Program-made: the position numbers and the translations under genes
From: Hankyongella ginsenosidimutans
Lineage (GTDB): Bacteria; Pseudomonadota; Alphaproteobacteria; Sphingomonadales; Sphingomonadaceae
Reading direction: 5' to 3'
NCBI RefSeq assembly: GCF_005144965.1
Contig: NZ_CP039704.1
Coordinates: forward strand, 620,001 to 684,000
DNA: 64,000 nt
Notes under the pieces: model-generated
Seen by the model: only the letters and a program-made list of their open reading frames with translations
Database searches by the model: none
What the model was told of the DNA's origin: nothing
In this document: positions 1 through 11,918 of the stretch, piece after piece
How the letters are laid out: each line of letters begins with the position of its first letter
Numbering within the stretch: position 1 is the stretch's first letter

Positions 1-60
1 CTGTGATATCGGGCTCGTGCGAACTTCGATTCTGAAAACGACACGAGAAACAATATCTTG
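1..60. repeat. partial palindromic repeat (family D)
   Basis: This stretch is close to the reverse complement of the palindromic unit at 39440-39515. They share the arm GCGAACTTCGATTCTGAAAA, the adjoining GACACGAGAAA and the tail AATATCTTGCT. It is cut by the left window edge, so only one arm and its tail are visible. It runs directly into the terminal inverted repeat of the next element. Confidence 0.7.
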
Positions 61-61
61 C

Positions 62-257
62 TAGCAGGCTGCTGAAAAGTCGCGGAGATACTGTTCTGCT
101 TCGTCATTCCGGCGAACGCCGGAATCCATAGGTGCCAACATACACAACAAATACAAGGTATTAGCCATGGGCACCGGCCAGAGTTTATCCCCGTTAGAGT
201 GCCGGGGTGACGGCTATAGGTTTGGAGTCCAAGCAACCACTTTTCAACAGCCTGCTA
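62..257. repeat. MITE-like element with terminal inverted repeats (family C)
   Basis: About 196 bp bounded by near-perfect inverted termini of about 18 bp: TAGCAGGCTGCTGAAAAG at 62-79 and its reverse complement with one change at 240-257. Inside is a short hairpin, TTCCGGCGAACGCCGGAA, at about 105-122. No protein is encoded. A solitary copy of one end lies at 52582-52627. The form, a short non-coding element with terminal inverted repeats, suggests a non-autonomous mobile element, but no transposase or clear target duplication is visible. Confidence 0.6.
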
Positions 258-317
258 GACCTCCCCGATGAAAGTCCGTTACAATTTGGCCTTTGCTGCG
301 CCGCCGAGAGACACTCC

Positions 318-1076
318 ATGACATATTGCGTTGCCCTGAACCTTGAGGAAGGGCTTGTGCTGTGCGCAGACACCCGAACCAACGCCAGCCTTGACAACAT
401 CGCCACCTTCTCTAAGCTGCATGTGATCGAGCGCCCTGGCGAGCGCGTGATCGCGCTGATGACCGCAGGCAACCTGGCGATCACCCAGGCAGCCGTTACC
501 CGCCTGACCGAGAGCATCCCCGATATCAACGGTAACGGCGGCAATGGGGATATGGAGGCGACGCGCGCCACGCTCTGGACCGTGCCCTCGATGATCGAGG
601 CGGCCCGGCTGGTCGGCCGCACCGTACGCGATCTGTTCGATGAGGATGCAAGCAACCTGATGCGCCATCAGGTACTCTTCGACGCCACCTTCCTGGTGGC
701 AGGCCAGGTGGGCGCAGGCAAACAGCGCCTGTTCATGGTTTATTCCGCCGGCAACTATGTGGAGTCGAGCCCGGACACGCCCTTCTTCCAGCTTGGCGAG
801 CACAAGTACGGCAAGCCGATCCTGGACCGGGTTGCCAAGTATGACACCAGCATCGAGGACGCCGTGAAGCTGGTGCTGATCTCCATGGACTCGACCCTGC
901 GCTCCAACCTGACGGTCGGCCTGCCGATCGACCTGCTGACCTACCGGCGCGGCAGCCTGCACGTCGGCCTGCAGCGCCGCATCGGCGAGGACGACGCCTA
1001 TTTCCGCACCGTGCGCGAACGCTGGTCGGAGGCGCTGCGCACCGGCTACCGCAGCCTGCCCGCGCCGCAGTGGTGA
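318..1076 (+). CDS. Anbu-type proteasome-like peptidase
   Basis: A 252-residue protein of the predicted proteasome-type protease family (Anbu), a cytoplasmic self-compartmentalising Ntn-hydrolase fold. The start was set at the ATG giving MTYCVALNLEEG. This places Thr at position 2, the family's expected nucleophile, followed by the conserved CADTRTNA segment. A longer in-frame extension to 207 would begin inside the repeat and was discarded. Later conserved pieces include ALMTAGNLA, FMVYSAGNY and a C-terminal VGLQRRI-like region. The frame is intact. The usual Anbu companions (transglutaminase-like, alpha-E and ATP-grasp-like proteins) are not visible but could lie left of the window. It is convergent with parC. 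Confidence 0.85.
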   Translation: MTYCVALNLEEGLVLCADTRTNASLDNIATFSKLHVIERPGERVIALMTAGNLAITQAAVTRLTESIPDINGNGGNGDMEATRATLWTVPSMIEAARLVGRTVRDLFDEDASNLMRHQVLFDATFLVAGQVGAGKQRLFMVYSAGNYVESSPDTPFFQLGEHKYGKPILDRVAKYDTSIEDAVKLVLISMDSTLRSNLTVGLPIDLLTYRRGSLHVGLQRRIGEDDAYFRTVRERWSEALRTGYRSLPAPQW

Positions 1077-1109
1077 GGTCGCTCACCCCCGTCCCGCACT
1101 TGCGATCCC

Positions 1110-3370
<2,261 letters not shown>

Positions 3371-3421
3371 GACACAACTGATAGCGCCTCATCGGGCACT
3401 ACGCCAGAGTGTGGCGCAAGG

Positions 3422-4161
3422 TCAGCCCATCGCCGCGACCGCACTCGCCAGCCGCACGCGGGTCTCGCGCAGGGCGTCGGCGCCGTTCGGCACCAGCTCA
3501 CGTTCGATGAAATAACCAGACAGGGCAAGGCCTTGCGCCAGTTCCGCCCAGTCCGGCCAGTCGTTGGCGCGCCGCACCAGAAAGCCCGGCAGCGGCAGCA
3601 GCTTGTCCAGCCAGGGCGCGGCGGCCGCCCGGTTGACCGCCCGGCCGGACTTGGGGCTGACGTACGCCAGATCGTCACCGCCGCCGGTGACCGCACAGCG
3701 CGTCAGGTCCAGACCGAAGCCGAGTTCGGCCAGCAGCACCAGCTCGTAGCGCACCAGTGCGCCCAGCGCCGCGCGCGGGTCCGGCGCCAGGCACAGCAGC
3801 ACCACCAGCCCGTCGAGTGCCTCGTAGAGCAGCGGATAGGCATGACCCTCGGCCAGGCTCGCCGCCGTGATCGCCGTCGCCCATTCAAGCGCACGCGCGC
3901 ACAGCGGATCGCCGAGCGCAGCCGCTGCTGCCGGGCGGTCCAGTTCCAGGGTCAGGTGACCCAGTTGCTCCGGCGTGCGGGCGTACCAGCGCGTCGCCAC
4001 CCGATTGCCTGGCATCAGCACCGGCGCCAGCCGCCGGACTGGCCGCCACGCACATAGCCGGCGATCAGGCCCTGATCGGCCGTGAGCAAGCGGGCGATCG
4101 CGCCGTTTTCCGCATGCGGGCGCACCGCACACAGGATCGCGGGGCCATGCCATTCAGCCAT
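3422..4161 (-). CDS. recO: DNA repair protein RecO (frameshifted)
   Basis: RecO helps load RecA in RecF-pathway recombinational repair. From the ATG at 4161 the protein reads [20 protein letters not shown] and continues to YVRGGQ. It then shifts frame near 4035, where one C appears missing from a short run, and resumes with [20 protein letters not shown]. The C-terminal half keeps the RecO helical region, including [25 protein letters not shown] written here in parts: [15 protein letters not shown] and [10 protein letters not shown]. The total of about 246 residues fits the family. It lies between mucR and parC on the same strand. Confidence 0.9.
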
Positions 4162-4255
4162 GAGAAAACCCGTCGATCACAAAGACCCGCAAAAGAAACA
4201 GGGCAACACCCGAGGTATCGCCCTGCATCCGACCGTGTAAAGCGGATTGACGCCG

Positions 4256-4680
4256 TTACTTGGTGCGCTTGCGGTTGGTACCCAGACCGATCTTCTTGGC
4301 GAGCTGGCGGCGTTGCGCAGCGTAGTTCGGGGCGACCATCGGATAATCGGCCGGCAGATTCCACTTGGTGCGGTATTCTTCCGGCGACATGTTGTAATGC
4401 GTCATCAGGTGGCGCTTGAGCATCTTCAGTTTTTGCCGTCTTCCAGGCAGATGATGTAATCCGGCTTGACCGAGGCGCGCACGGAGACTGCCGGCTCCTG
4501 CTTGGTTTCCACGGGAACGGGCACACTGCCAAGACGGCTCAACGTGTTGTATATATTTTCGATCAAATTCGGCAGATCAGACACTGCGACGGTGTTATTC
4601 GCGACATGCGAAGACACAATGTCAGCCGTGAGATTCAGCAGCTCGTTACCTTTTTCCATGGCGATTTTCTCACTGTCCAT
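4256..4680 (-). CDS. mucR: MucR/Ros-family zinc-finger transcriptional regulator (frameshifted)
   Basis: A protein of about 141 residues of the MucR/Ros family, global regulators of surface polysaccharide, motility and virulence genes in alphaproteobacteria. The N-terminal 84 residues end in [10 protein letters not shown]. Restoring one A in the A-run near 4428 continues as [21 protein letters not shown], and onward to the C-terminal LGTNRKRTK and a TAA at 4256-4258. The Ros-type zinc finger is seen as C..ED...H....H (ICLEDGKK, HLMTH). MucR proteins often repress their own promoter; the AT-rich 135 bp upstream (4681-4815) would be the place, but I see no specific operator. Confidence 0.9.
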
Positions 4681-4815
4681 TTCAGGATTGATGGGCTTGC
4701 TCTAACCGAGCAATTATTGACGAAATTCTAATACGCGACTTTCTTAGCCTTGTATATGACGTTTACAAGACAAAAAGCACAGGACAATTGTCAAAATCTA
4801 CAAAAACGCGGCATT

Positions 4816-5292
4816 TCACCGATGATTGCAGCGCAGAGTATAGGAATCGCGCTGAATACCATCTGCGCCTTTATAGTAGCCGCGGCGTACGCCGACAGGC
4901 TTGAAGTTCAGCGCACGATACATCTCCAGCGCTGCGCTGTTGTCCGCCCGCACTTCCAGAAACAGGGAAATACCGGCTTGCTTCGCCCGTGCGATCACCG
5001 CTTCCAGCAGACGACGGCCGATGCCGCGTCGGCGCGCTTCCGGCGCAACCGCGATCAGCAGGATTTCGGTTTCATCGAGAATGGTGCGGGTCAGCACGAA
5101 GCCAAGCGGCGCGTCGGGGTCGCCGCGATCAAGGGCGCTGAGCAGCAGTGCGCCCGGCCAGTCCATGGCGGACTCCAGGTCCGCCTGCGGCCAGGCTTCG
5201 CCGAAGGCCGGGTCGAAACTGCGCATCATCAACGCGGCAATCGCCGGCAACCGATCCGGCGTTGCGACGCAAAGCGCGACCGCGTCGCTCAT
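4816..5292 (-). CDS. rimI: ribosomal protein S18-alanine N-acetyltransferase-like GNAT enzyme
   Basis: A 158-residue GNAT acetyltransferase. The acetyl-CoA pyrophosphate-binding loop is seen as RRRGIGRRLL, preceded by the beta-strand TEILLIAVAPEA and followed by LFLEVRADNSAALEMYRALNF, here split as LFLEVRADNSAA and LEMYRALNF. It ends with the RimI-like GYYKGADGIQRDSYTL. Family members acetylate the N-terminus of ribosomal protein S18. Its ATG overlaps the TGA of tsaB (ATGA at 5289-5292). The tsaB-rimI pairing is common and supports this call over a generic GNAT. The frame is intact. Confidence 0.9.
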   Translation of the reverse strand: MSDAVALCVATPDRLPAIAALMMRSFDPAFGEAWPQADLESAMDWPGALLLSALDRGDPDAPLGFVLTRTILDETEILLIAVAPEARRRGIGRRLLEAVIARAKQAGISLFLEVRADNSAALEMYRALNFKPVGVRRGYYKGADGIQRDSYTLRCNHR

Positions 5293-5908
5293 GCCGGCAG
5301 CTTTGCGTCCGGCGCGCGGACATAGAGCGGGCGCGCGGCCCGGTGGTGCCGAACGTCACGCGCCGCCGCGAGATAATCCTCGGCGCGCGGCCAGGCCACG
5401 CCCGCACCTGGCACGACCAGCGGCACGCCCGAGCCGATAACCGCACAAGGCGCGCAGGCCAGCGCGGTCCAGACAGCCGCCGGCGCCACCGCAATGATCT
5501 CGCTTGCAGCCCTGGCCTCAGCCGCCTCGCGCACGAACCGCTGCGCATAGACCTCGCCCTTGTGCGCATCGAGCAAGGCGACAACCTGCGTCGCCGCATC
5601 GTCCTGGCGTAGTGCCGCGCATGCAAGCGCGGCAAGGGAGGAGACGCCGATCAGCGCCGCGCCCCAGGCCAGAGCCAGCGCCCGCGCCGCGGCGATGCCC
5701 ACCCGGATGCCGGTGAAGCTGCCAGGCCCGACGCCGACCACGATGGTCTGAGCGTGCGCACCACCCATGACGGCTGCGAGCGCGGGCATCAGCGCCTCGG
5801 CGTGGCCCCGGCCGATGACTTCATGGTGTTCACGAACAATCGCCCCTCCGGACCTGCGAGGGCGATGGTCAGCGACGACAGGGCCGTATCAATGACGAGG
5901 GTATTCAA
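5289..5908 (-). CDS. tsaB: tRNA threonylcarbamoyladenosine biosynthesis protein TsaB (frameshifted)
   Basis: TsaB is the non-catalytic ASKHA-fold partner of TsaD in making the t6A modification of tRNAs that read ANN codons. From a TTG at 5908 the protein begins LNTLVIDTALSSLTIALAG. It breaks at a G-run near 5853; adding one G gives AIVREHHEVIGRGHAEALMP, which joins the long frame. The conserved VGVGPGSFTGIRVGIAAARA is present (given here as VGVGPGSFTG and IRVGIAAARA). The C-terminus is short and Ala-rich. Translationally coupled to rimI. The TTG start is inferred from the family N-terminus. Confidence 0.88.
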
Positions 5909-5951
5909 CGTCTGCGGCTGTTCTCAAAGGATGGAGCAGGCGTCCGAAAAC

Positions 5952-6511
5952 TCAGGCGCGGCGAGCGTGGAAACAGTTTTCATGGACGCCATAGCCGAGC
6001 GCACACAGGAAATTCGACCGGATATCGGTGCCGGCGAAGAAGGCCGCATCCACCTGGTCCTTGTCGAAGCCCGACATGGGGCCGCAGTCCAACCCGAGCG
6101 CCCGCGCAGCGAGAATGAAATAGCCGCCCTGCAGGCTGGAATTGCGGAACGCGGTTTCCTCGGCGACCACCGGCTCGGTGAACCAGTCCCGCGCGCCCGG
6201 ATTGTGCGGGAACAGTTCCGGAATACGATCGTAGAATTTGCGATCATAGCCGATGATCGCCGTGACGGCGCCGTGCGCACCTTCTCGCTATTGCCGGCGC
6301 TGACGCAGGGGATGAGCTTGGCCTTCGCCTCTGGCGACTTCACGAACACGATGCGCGCCGGCGAGCAGTTGGCCGAGGTCGGACCCCAGCGCGTCAGGTC
6401 GTAGAGTGCTTCGAGTTGAACGTCAGTGACCGGCTCGTCGCGCCAGAAACTGTGGCTGCGCGCGGCACGGAACAGCGTATCGAGATCCTGGTCTGAAACG
6501 ATTGATGCCAT
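5952..6511 (-). CDS. RutE/HadB-like nitroreductase family protein (frameshifted)
   Basis: An FMN-dependent nitroreductase-fold enzyme, most like malonic semialdehyde reductases (RutE group). The N-terminal part carries [19 protein letters not shown] and the signature [18 protein letters not shown] missing C near 6273 shifts the frame; with it restored the protein reads through [20 protein letters not shown] to the second visible part, [20 protein letters not shown]. It ends in [19 protein letters not shown]. About 187 residues, normal for this compact subfamily. The physiological substrate is not shown by context; it sits between nfu and tsaB. Confidence 0.82.
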
Positions 6512-6545
6512 GGGTCAGCCTCCGGGTTCGCCGGGGCTGGGTTCG

Positions 6546-7099
6546 TCAGGCGACGGCGCGAACCTCAGTCACTTCCGGCACATAATGCTTGAGTAACGTC
6601 TCTATGCCGTTCTTGAGCGTCATTGTCGATGACGGACACCCGGAACACGCCCCTGCATGTGCAGATAGACGATGCCGTTCTGGAAGGACTTGTACACGAT
6701 GTCTCCGCCGTCGCGGGCCACCGCCGGGCGCACGCGGGTCTCAAGCAGGTCCCGGATCTGGGCGATGATATCGGCATCCGCCGGATCGTCTGCATCCGCC
6801 GCCACGCCCGCCGCCTGTGTGGCGACAGGCCCCTCGCGCAGGTGCTGCATGATCGCCGCCAGAATGCCCGGCTTCAGCTCCACCCAGTCAGCGCCGCCTT
6901 CGGCCTTGGTCACGGCAATGAAATCCGGCCCGAAGAACGCACCGGTCACATCGCCGAGGGCAAACAGCGCCGCGGCAAGCGGCGTGCCCTGCGCATCCTC
7001 GGGTGTGGTCACGTTCAGGCTGCCGCCGTCGGTCACCGCCTGGTCGGGCAGGAATTTCAGCGTGGCGGGGTTGGGCGTGCGTTCGGTCTCGATAAACAT
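6546..7099 (-). CDS. nfu: NifU-family Fe-S cluster scaffold/carrier protein (frameshifted near the C-terminus)
   Basis: Nfu-type Fe-S carrier of about 184 residues. The N-terminal Nfu_N domain starts [20 protein letters not shown]. The C-terminal NifU domain includes [14 protein letters not shown] and GIVYLHMQG. The apparent end '[10 protein letters not shown]' is a frameshift artefact: adding one G to the G-run near 6650 gives [20 protein letters not shown], restoring the essential CxxC (Cys-Ser-Gly-Cys), and a stop at 6546-6548. Without this correction the annotated protein would lack its cluster ligands. It follows the universal stress gene on the same strand. Confidence 0.9.
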
Positions 7100-7178
7100 G
7101 GCGGTATCCTGTGTTTGACCGAGCATGTGGGCGGCGGCGCGACAAGCGTCAAGCCTAAAAGACCAAATCGGTCTGAAT

Positions 7179-7659
7179 TCAGCGGACCAGCGTGTCGATG
7201 TCCTCGGGGTGCAGGCTGCCCGGCACAACCACGAGAATGCACGGCAGCGCGCTGGCGTTGCTGGCGAAGTAACTGACGAGCGGCCCGGGATCGCCCTTCG
7301 CGCTCGTCGCCAGCACCAGCGCGTAAACCCCGTATCGGCGCGGATCGCCTCCAGGATTTCGCTCTCGGTCTTGCCGATCTTGACGATCAGTTCCGGCATG
7401 TGCCCGGAGAGTTCGCTGACTTCGTGGGCGTGACCCTCAAGGGTCGCGAGCGCGTTTTCATGGGCCTCCGCCTCCATCATCTCCTGCACGCCGCCCCACT
7501 GCACGAAGTCGAGCGGCGGTGTGACGTGGATGAGGGCGACCCGATCCGCCGGCGTCAGCGACGCCCGGCGCGCTGCAAAACGGACCGCCAGCGCGCATTC
7601 GGGGTGTCGTCGATCACAGCGACGAATTTGTGCGGCCGGATCGGTGCGGCATCTGTCAT
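7179..7659 (-). CDS. universal stress protein (UspA family; two frameshifts)
   Basis: About 160 residues. From ATG 7659 it starts MTDAAPIRPHKFVAVIDDTP. It shifts near 7604 (one G missing) into CALAVRFAARRASLTPADRV, passes through the helix-rich centre ending ILEAIRADTG, then shifts again near 7330 (one G missing) into VYALVLATSAKGDPGPLVSY. The end is LVVVPGSLHPEDIDTLVR. The G-D-P-G-P-L..S-Y-F/N-A segment resembles the nucleotide-binding loop of Usp proteins, though in atypical form. Function beyond stress tolerance cannot be said. It is upstream of nfu in the same orientation. Confidence 0.8.
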
Positions 7660-7707
7660 GACCGGATGATGTCGATTTCCCGCTATCCGGCAAGGGGATG
7701 CAACCGG

Positions 7708-8732
7708 CTATTTCTGCAGGATCGCGGTCAGTTCGCGCAGTTGGGTGCGGGCGCGCAGCAAGGCGAACCCCTGCTCCGCCAGATGGTTCTTCACCAGGGT
7801 GCTGCCGGTCTTGCCGTTGAGCACGACAAGCGGGTCCATGCGGATCACTTCCTCCAGGCTCGCCATCAACTCACCCCAGACATTGCCGAGCTGGCGCTGC
7901 TGGATCAGCTCGGCATAGTCGGTCTGCAGGCCGAGGAGGATCATGTACGCGGCATAGGAGCGGCCCTGCACATCGTAGAACAGGTCGTCCGCCTTGCGGT
8001 CCCAGAATTCGCCCTGATGCGCGACAACGTGCTCGTCGAGCATGGCGGACGCAGCGCCAAGACTGAGCGCCATGCGGTCAAGGGCGGCGTTCAGGCTGTC
8101 GGACCGGCGCTCGAACAGGGCGCTGCCGCTTGCGACCCGCTGGTTGTAATCGCGCAGGTCGGCGATCGCCGTCTTGTACTGCGATGCCGAGGAGGCGCGG
8201 ATCGGCGGCCAGGAAGCGCTGATCCACCAGCGGTTGGGCGGGTAGGAGAGTTCTTCGAACGCGTCTTCGAGCTTCGGGTCGGTGCCGCCCGAGCCGCGCG
8301 TGCGCGCCACCTGGTCCTTCAGTTCCAGCAGGAACTGCAGGGCCATTGTGCGCATGCCCTTCTGGAAGTTCGGCATGTTGTCGAGCCAGGCGGTCGGATA
8401 AAACCAGGGGTCATCCGGCGCCCAGCCGTGTACGCGGATTTCCCGGTCGAGCAGGCCGCTGGTCATCGCGACGGCGACGCTGCCGTTCGCCGGCAGATCG
8501 ACGCTCGCGGGACGAAACGCGGTGTCCGTATCGACAGTGTGGCGCAGCAACCCGCCGATGCCGAAATAAGCGACGATGAGGGCCAGCGGAACAAGGACGA
8601 CCAGCAGCGCCGTGCGATAACGCTGCATGCGCGAACCCGCCGGCGGCTCCCGTGCGGTGTGCCGGAAAACCGGCTCAGCCCCGCCCGAAAACGGTCTCGT
8701 GTCTGCTGCCACAGTGTCTTCAAGCCCGCCAT
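7708..8732 (-). CDS. DUF2333 family membrane-anchored protein (frameshifted)
   Basis: About 340 residues. A short basic N-terminus (MAGLKTLWQQTRDRFRAGLS) leads, after a one-base shift near 8640, to a single membrane segment around TALLVVLVPLALIVAYFGIG. A large, probably periplasmic domain follows with RVHGWAPDDPWFYPTAWLDN, YPPNRWWIS and DLRDYNQRVASG. The pattern matches DUF2333, an alphaproteobacterial family with no assigned biochemical role. The apparent longer reading frame running upstream to 8955 is the C-terminus of the neighbouring DUF4136 gene joined by a lost base, not a fusion. Confidence 0.75.
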
Positions 8733-8818
8733 CCCGTCCTCCGCACCGTCTGATGTCCGGTGTCGTTACAGGACGCGCGCGTGTGGTCCAGCGATTTCGT
8801 ACGGGCCGCCTTGCCGGT

Positions 8819-9487
8819 TCAGTACCCTTGCCCTTGCGCGGCGTCTTGATGACCACGCGCTGCGTCACGCCGGACTGGCCTGGGAAATCCTCGAACATCG
8901 CCTGCACGAGGTAAGGCACGACTTCGGTCAGGCGTCCGTCGGTGCCGTCGGACAACGCACGGCCCTCGAACAGCTTTTCCTCCGGCTTGCCGGCCTTGGT
9001 GATCTCCAGGTTCAGACCGCGCGTGTAGATCGTACGGCTGCTGATATCCGAGCCGCCGAATGCGCCGTACCCGCCAAAGCCATAACGACCGTAAGGATAA
9101 TAGCCGTAATAGCCGTATGGTGCGAGGCCGTAGAAGCCGAAGGCCGGGGTCGGCGTCGAGCGATCTGCTCACGGCCCGTGGAGACGCCGTAGTCGAGACG
9201 CACGTCGAGGGTTGGCGTCTCGCCCTGCGCAGCCGGTCGATACCCTGCGCGATCAGCTTGTTGCGGACCAGCTCCGCATACTGCGCGAACTCCAGGCTGC
9301 CGACCTTTGCCGGATCGCTCGCGACAACCTGGAAGGTCTCGCCCTTGGGCAGCGCCGGCGTGTAGAAGCGGGCGACATCGGACTTGAAGCGGGCGGCGCA
9401 ACCCGCCAGCAGCAGCGCCGCCACGCCGACGAAGGCGACAGTGCGCGCGAAAAGCAGACCACGACTCAGATTTTGTTCGTTCATCAT
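8819..9487 (-). CDS. DUF4136 domain lipoprotein (several frameshifts)
   Basis: A secreted lipoprotein. The signal peptide ends in a lipobox, LLLAGC, so the mature N-terminus would be a lipidated Cys. The next part is [20 protein letters not shown] and [12 protein letters not shown], typical of DUF4136. The central section (near 9080-9230) is rich in Tyr and Gly in the correct frame. The C-terminus [20 protein letters not shown] appears in another frame; adding one G near 8822 gives the end KGKGY and the stop at 8819-8821. At least three base losses are needed. Function unknown. Confidence 0.72.
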   Translation of the reverse strand: MMNEQNLSRGLLFARTVAFVGVAALLLAGCAARFKSDVARFYTPALPKGETFQVVASDPAKVGSLEFAQYAELVRNKLIAQGIDRLRRARRQPSTCVSTTASPRAVSRSLDADPGLRLLRPRTIRLLRLLSLRSLWLWRVRRIRRLGYQQPYDLHARSEPGDHQGRQAGGKAVRGPCVVRRHRRTPDRSRALPRAGDVRGFPRPVRRDAARGHQDAAQGQGY

Positions 9488-9564
9488 GACGATCTCCCGG
9501 GCTTAACGTACCCCTCAGGAACGTCTCAGCGCACACGTGCATGCCACGGAGCGCCGAACACATA

Positions 9565-10570
9565 CTACTCTTGGCGCGGCAAAATCCTACCGCGTCGTAG
9601 ACGGAGCGCAGGGTGTTTGCGGCAAGCGCCCGCGCCTGGTCCGCCCCTTGCGCAAGCACGGATTGCAGATAGCCCGGATCGGCGCGCAGGCGGTTGAAGG
9701 CGTCGGCGACCGGTGCAAGGCGGGCCACAAGCTGTTCGGTCAAGGCCGGCTTGAACGCGCCGAACCCCTTGCCGGCGAAGTCCTGCAGCACCTGCGCGCG
9801 GCTGACGCCGGCGATCGCTGCGTAAATCCCCACCAGGTTCTGCGCTTCCGGCCGCCCGGCGAGCGCCGCCTCGTTGTCCGGCAGCGGCTCAGGGTCGGTC
9901 TTGGCCTTGCGGACTTTCTGGGCGATGGCGTCGGCGTCATCGGTCAGGTTGATGCGGCTGAAATCGGACGAATCGGATTTCGACATCTTGGCGCCGCCAT
10001 CGCGCAGGCTCATCACCCGGGTCGCCGGTCCCTGAATGATCGGCTCCGGCAGCGGAAACAGCTCGACGCCATAGTCCATGTTGAACTTCTGGGCGATATC
10101 GCGCGCCAGCTCCAGGTGCTGCTTCTGGTCTTCGCCGACCGGCACATGGGTCGCCTTGTAGACCAGAATATCGGCGGCCTGCAGGACAGGATAGCTGTAC
10201 AGCCCGACGCTGGCGCCCTCCCGATCCTTGCCCGCCTTCTCCTTGAACTGGACCATGCGGTTGAGCCAGCCGATCCGGGCGACACAGTTCAATACCCAGC
10301 CCAGTTCAGCATGCTGCGGGGCGTGCGACTGCACGAACAGGATCGCCTTGGCAGGATCGATGCCGGCTGCAAGCAGGGCCGCCGCCATCTCCAGGGTATT
10401 GGCGCGCAGGGCCGCCGGGTCCTGCCAGACCGTGATGGCGTGCAGATCGACGATGCAGAACAGGCAGGGATGCTCTTCCTGCATGCGGACCCAGTGGACG
10501 ATTGCCCCAGGTAGTTGCCCAGATGCAGATTGCCGGTCGGCTGGATGCCGGAGAGGACGCGCGACGTCAT
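9565..10570 (-). CDS. trpS: tryptophanyl-tRNA synthetase (frameshifted)
   Basis: Class I aminoacyl-tRNA synthetase charging tRNA-Trp. It starts [20 protein letters not shown], with the HIGH-type motif as GNLHLGNY. One G is missing near 10506; adding it gives [12 protein letters not shown] and joins the long frame with [31 protein letters not shown] (VPVGEDQ) and the KMSKS motif as [11 protein letters not shown] lost near 9585 hides the end; with it the protein ends VGFLPRQE at 9565-9567. About 335 residues, normal. The very long apparent frame 9012-11348 is this gene run together with its neighbours. Confidence 0.94.
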
Positions 10571-10646
10571 GGTTTTGAGTATTTCCGAAGTGCAGGCATG
10601 GCCAAGACGTGCTTAGTGCCAAAAGTCTGCCAGGGAAACGCGATTT

Positions 10647-11461
10647 ATGCCCGAACTCCCCGAAGTGGAAACCGTGTGCCGGGGGCTGTCGGCAGCGCTG
10701 ACGGGGCGATGCCTGGTCCGGGTCGAGGTGCGCCGCCCGGACCTGCGCTGGCCAATCCCCGCCGACTTCGCCGCGCGGCTGACCGGCGCACGGGTCATAG
10801 CCGTGCGCCGGCGCGCCAAATACGGCCTGATCGACACCGATCGCGGCGACGTGGCGATCCTGCATCTGGGCATGAGCGGCCGCATACGCATTGACCCGGT
10901 GGCCGACGAGAAGCACGACCATGTGCTGATCGAGATCGACAGCGGCCAGCGGCTGGCGTTCAACGACGCGCGTCGCTTCGGCTCTTTGCATCTGGCGCGC
11001 CATGACGACTGGGGCCGGCATGCCCTGCTTGCGGACCTGGGCCCGGAACCGCTCGGCAACACCTTCAACGGCCCGGCGCTGCATGCGGCGCTTGCTGGCC
11101 GGCGATCCCCGGTCAAGGCGGCGCTGCTCGACCAGGCGGTCGTCGCGGGCGTCGGCAACATCTATGCCTGCGAAGCCCTGTTTCAGGCGGGCATCGACCC
11201 CTCCCGCGCTGCCTGCAGCCTGACGCCCGTCGAGTCGGACGCGCTGGCGGCGGCAGTCGTCGATGTACTCGCCCGCGCCATCGCCGCCGGCGGCTCGTCG
11301 CTGCGCGACTATGTTCAGGTCGACGGCGAACTCGGCTATTTTCAGCACGCCTGGCGGGTCTACGGCCGCGAGGGCGACCCTTGCCCCAATGCGCCCGACC
11401 GGTTATGCGCCGGGTCCAGTCCAGCCGGTCCACCTTCTATTGCGGAAGCTGCCAAACATGA
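10647..11461 (+). CDS. mutM: formamidopyrimidine-DNA glycosylase (frameshifted at the zinc finger)
   Basis: MutM/Fpg removes 8-oxoguanine and cleaves the abasic site. The N-terminus [10 protein letters not shown] has the catalytic Pro (after Met removal) and Glu. Other family parts are [22 protein letters not shown] and the helix-two-turns-helix region. Adding one C to the C-run near 11386 restores the C-terminal zinc finger as CPQC, 16 residues, then CGSC, and the stop at 11459-11461. Without the correction the finger would be lost. Its TGA overlaps the ATG of the next gene. It is divergent from trpS with 76 bp between starts. Confidence 0.95.
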
Positions 11462-11814
11462 AGTCTTGCACGTCTCTTGGCCTCTTCGCGGCGCTCGCGC
11501 TGATGGCTGCCGGATCGCTGCTCCAGGATATCGATGCGCCGCTGATGCCGGGTCTTGCCGAGCGCCCCGACCTCGGCTTCGCCTTTGACGTCGAAACCGG
11601 CCGAATCGCCCGTATCGTTCTGGAAGGGCCGGCGTCTCCAGACGCCGTTCTGCGCTATTACGCCCAGGCGTTGACCGCGCTCGGCTGGACCGCCGACCCT
11701 GCGACCGAGTCCTTCCTGCGCGATGGCGAGCGCGCGCAGTTGCATGTCGAATCCGCGGAGCCGGGCGCGCGCATCGTCATTGACATTCAACCGGTTGCTC
11801 AGCCTGCGCGATGA
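11458..11814 (+). CDS. small secreted hypothetical protein
   Basis: A protein of 118 residues beginning [20 protein letters not shown], a likely Sec signal peptide. The mature part holds DLGFAFDVETGRIARIVLEG, a helical stretch VLRYYAQALTALGW and a C-terminal strand RIVIDIQPV. I do not recognise a family with certainty. Its ATG overlaps the restored stop of mutM (ATGA), implying translational coupling; in the uncorrected sequence this start would be buried inside the shifted mutM frame. It is followed after 104 bp by rpsT. Confidence 0.65.
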   Translation: MKSCTSLGLFAALALMAAGSLLQDIDAPLMPGLAERPDLGFAFDVETGRIARIVLEGPASPDAVLRYYAQALTALGWTADPATESFLRDGERAQLHVESAEPGARIVIDIQPVAQPAR

Positions 11815-11918
11815 CCGGTTGACCACCGTGCGCGACTCTGTCATAGCCTCCCGCTTTCCGCGCCGGGCCGCTGCTGCGGCGCAAGCGTTTTCCGCTCGAA
11901 TGAGCACCGAGGACTGGG

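Noticed and set aside
9012..11348. A single 778-residue frame on the minus strand joining TrpS to other sequence
   Set aside because: Only the middle part is TrpS. The flanks are the antisense of mutM and the frame-shifted DUF4136 gene, joined by lost bases, so this is not a fusion protein.
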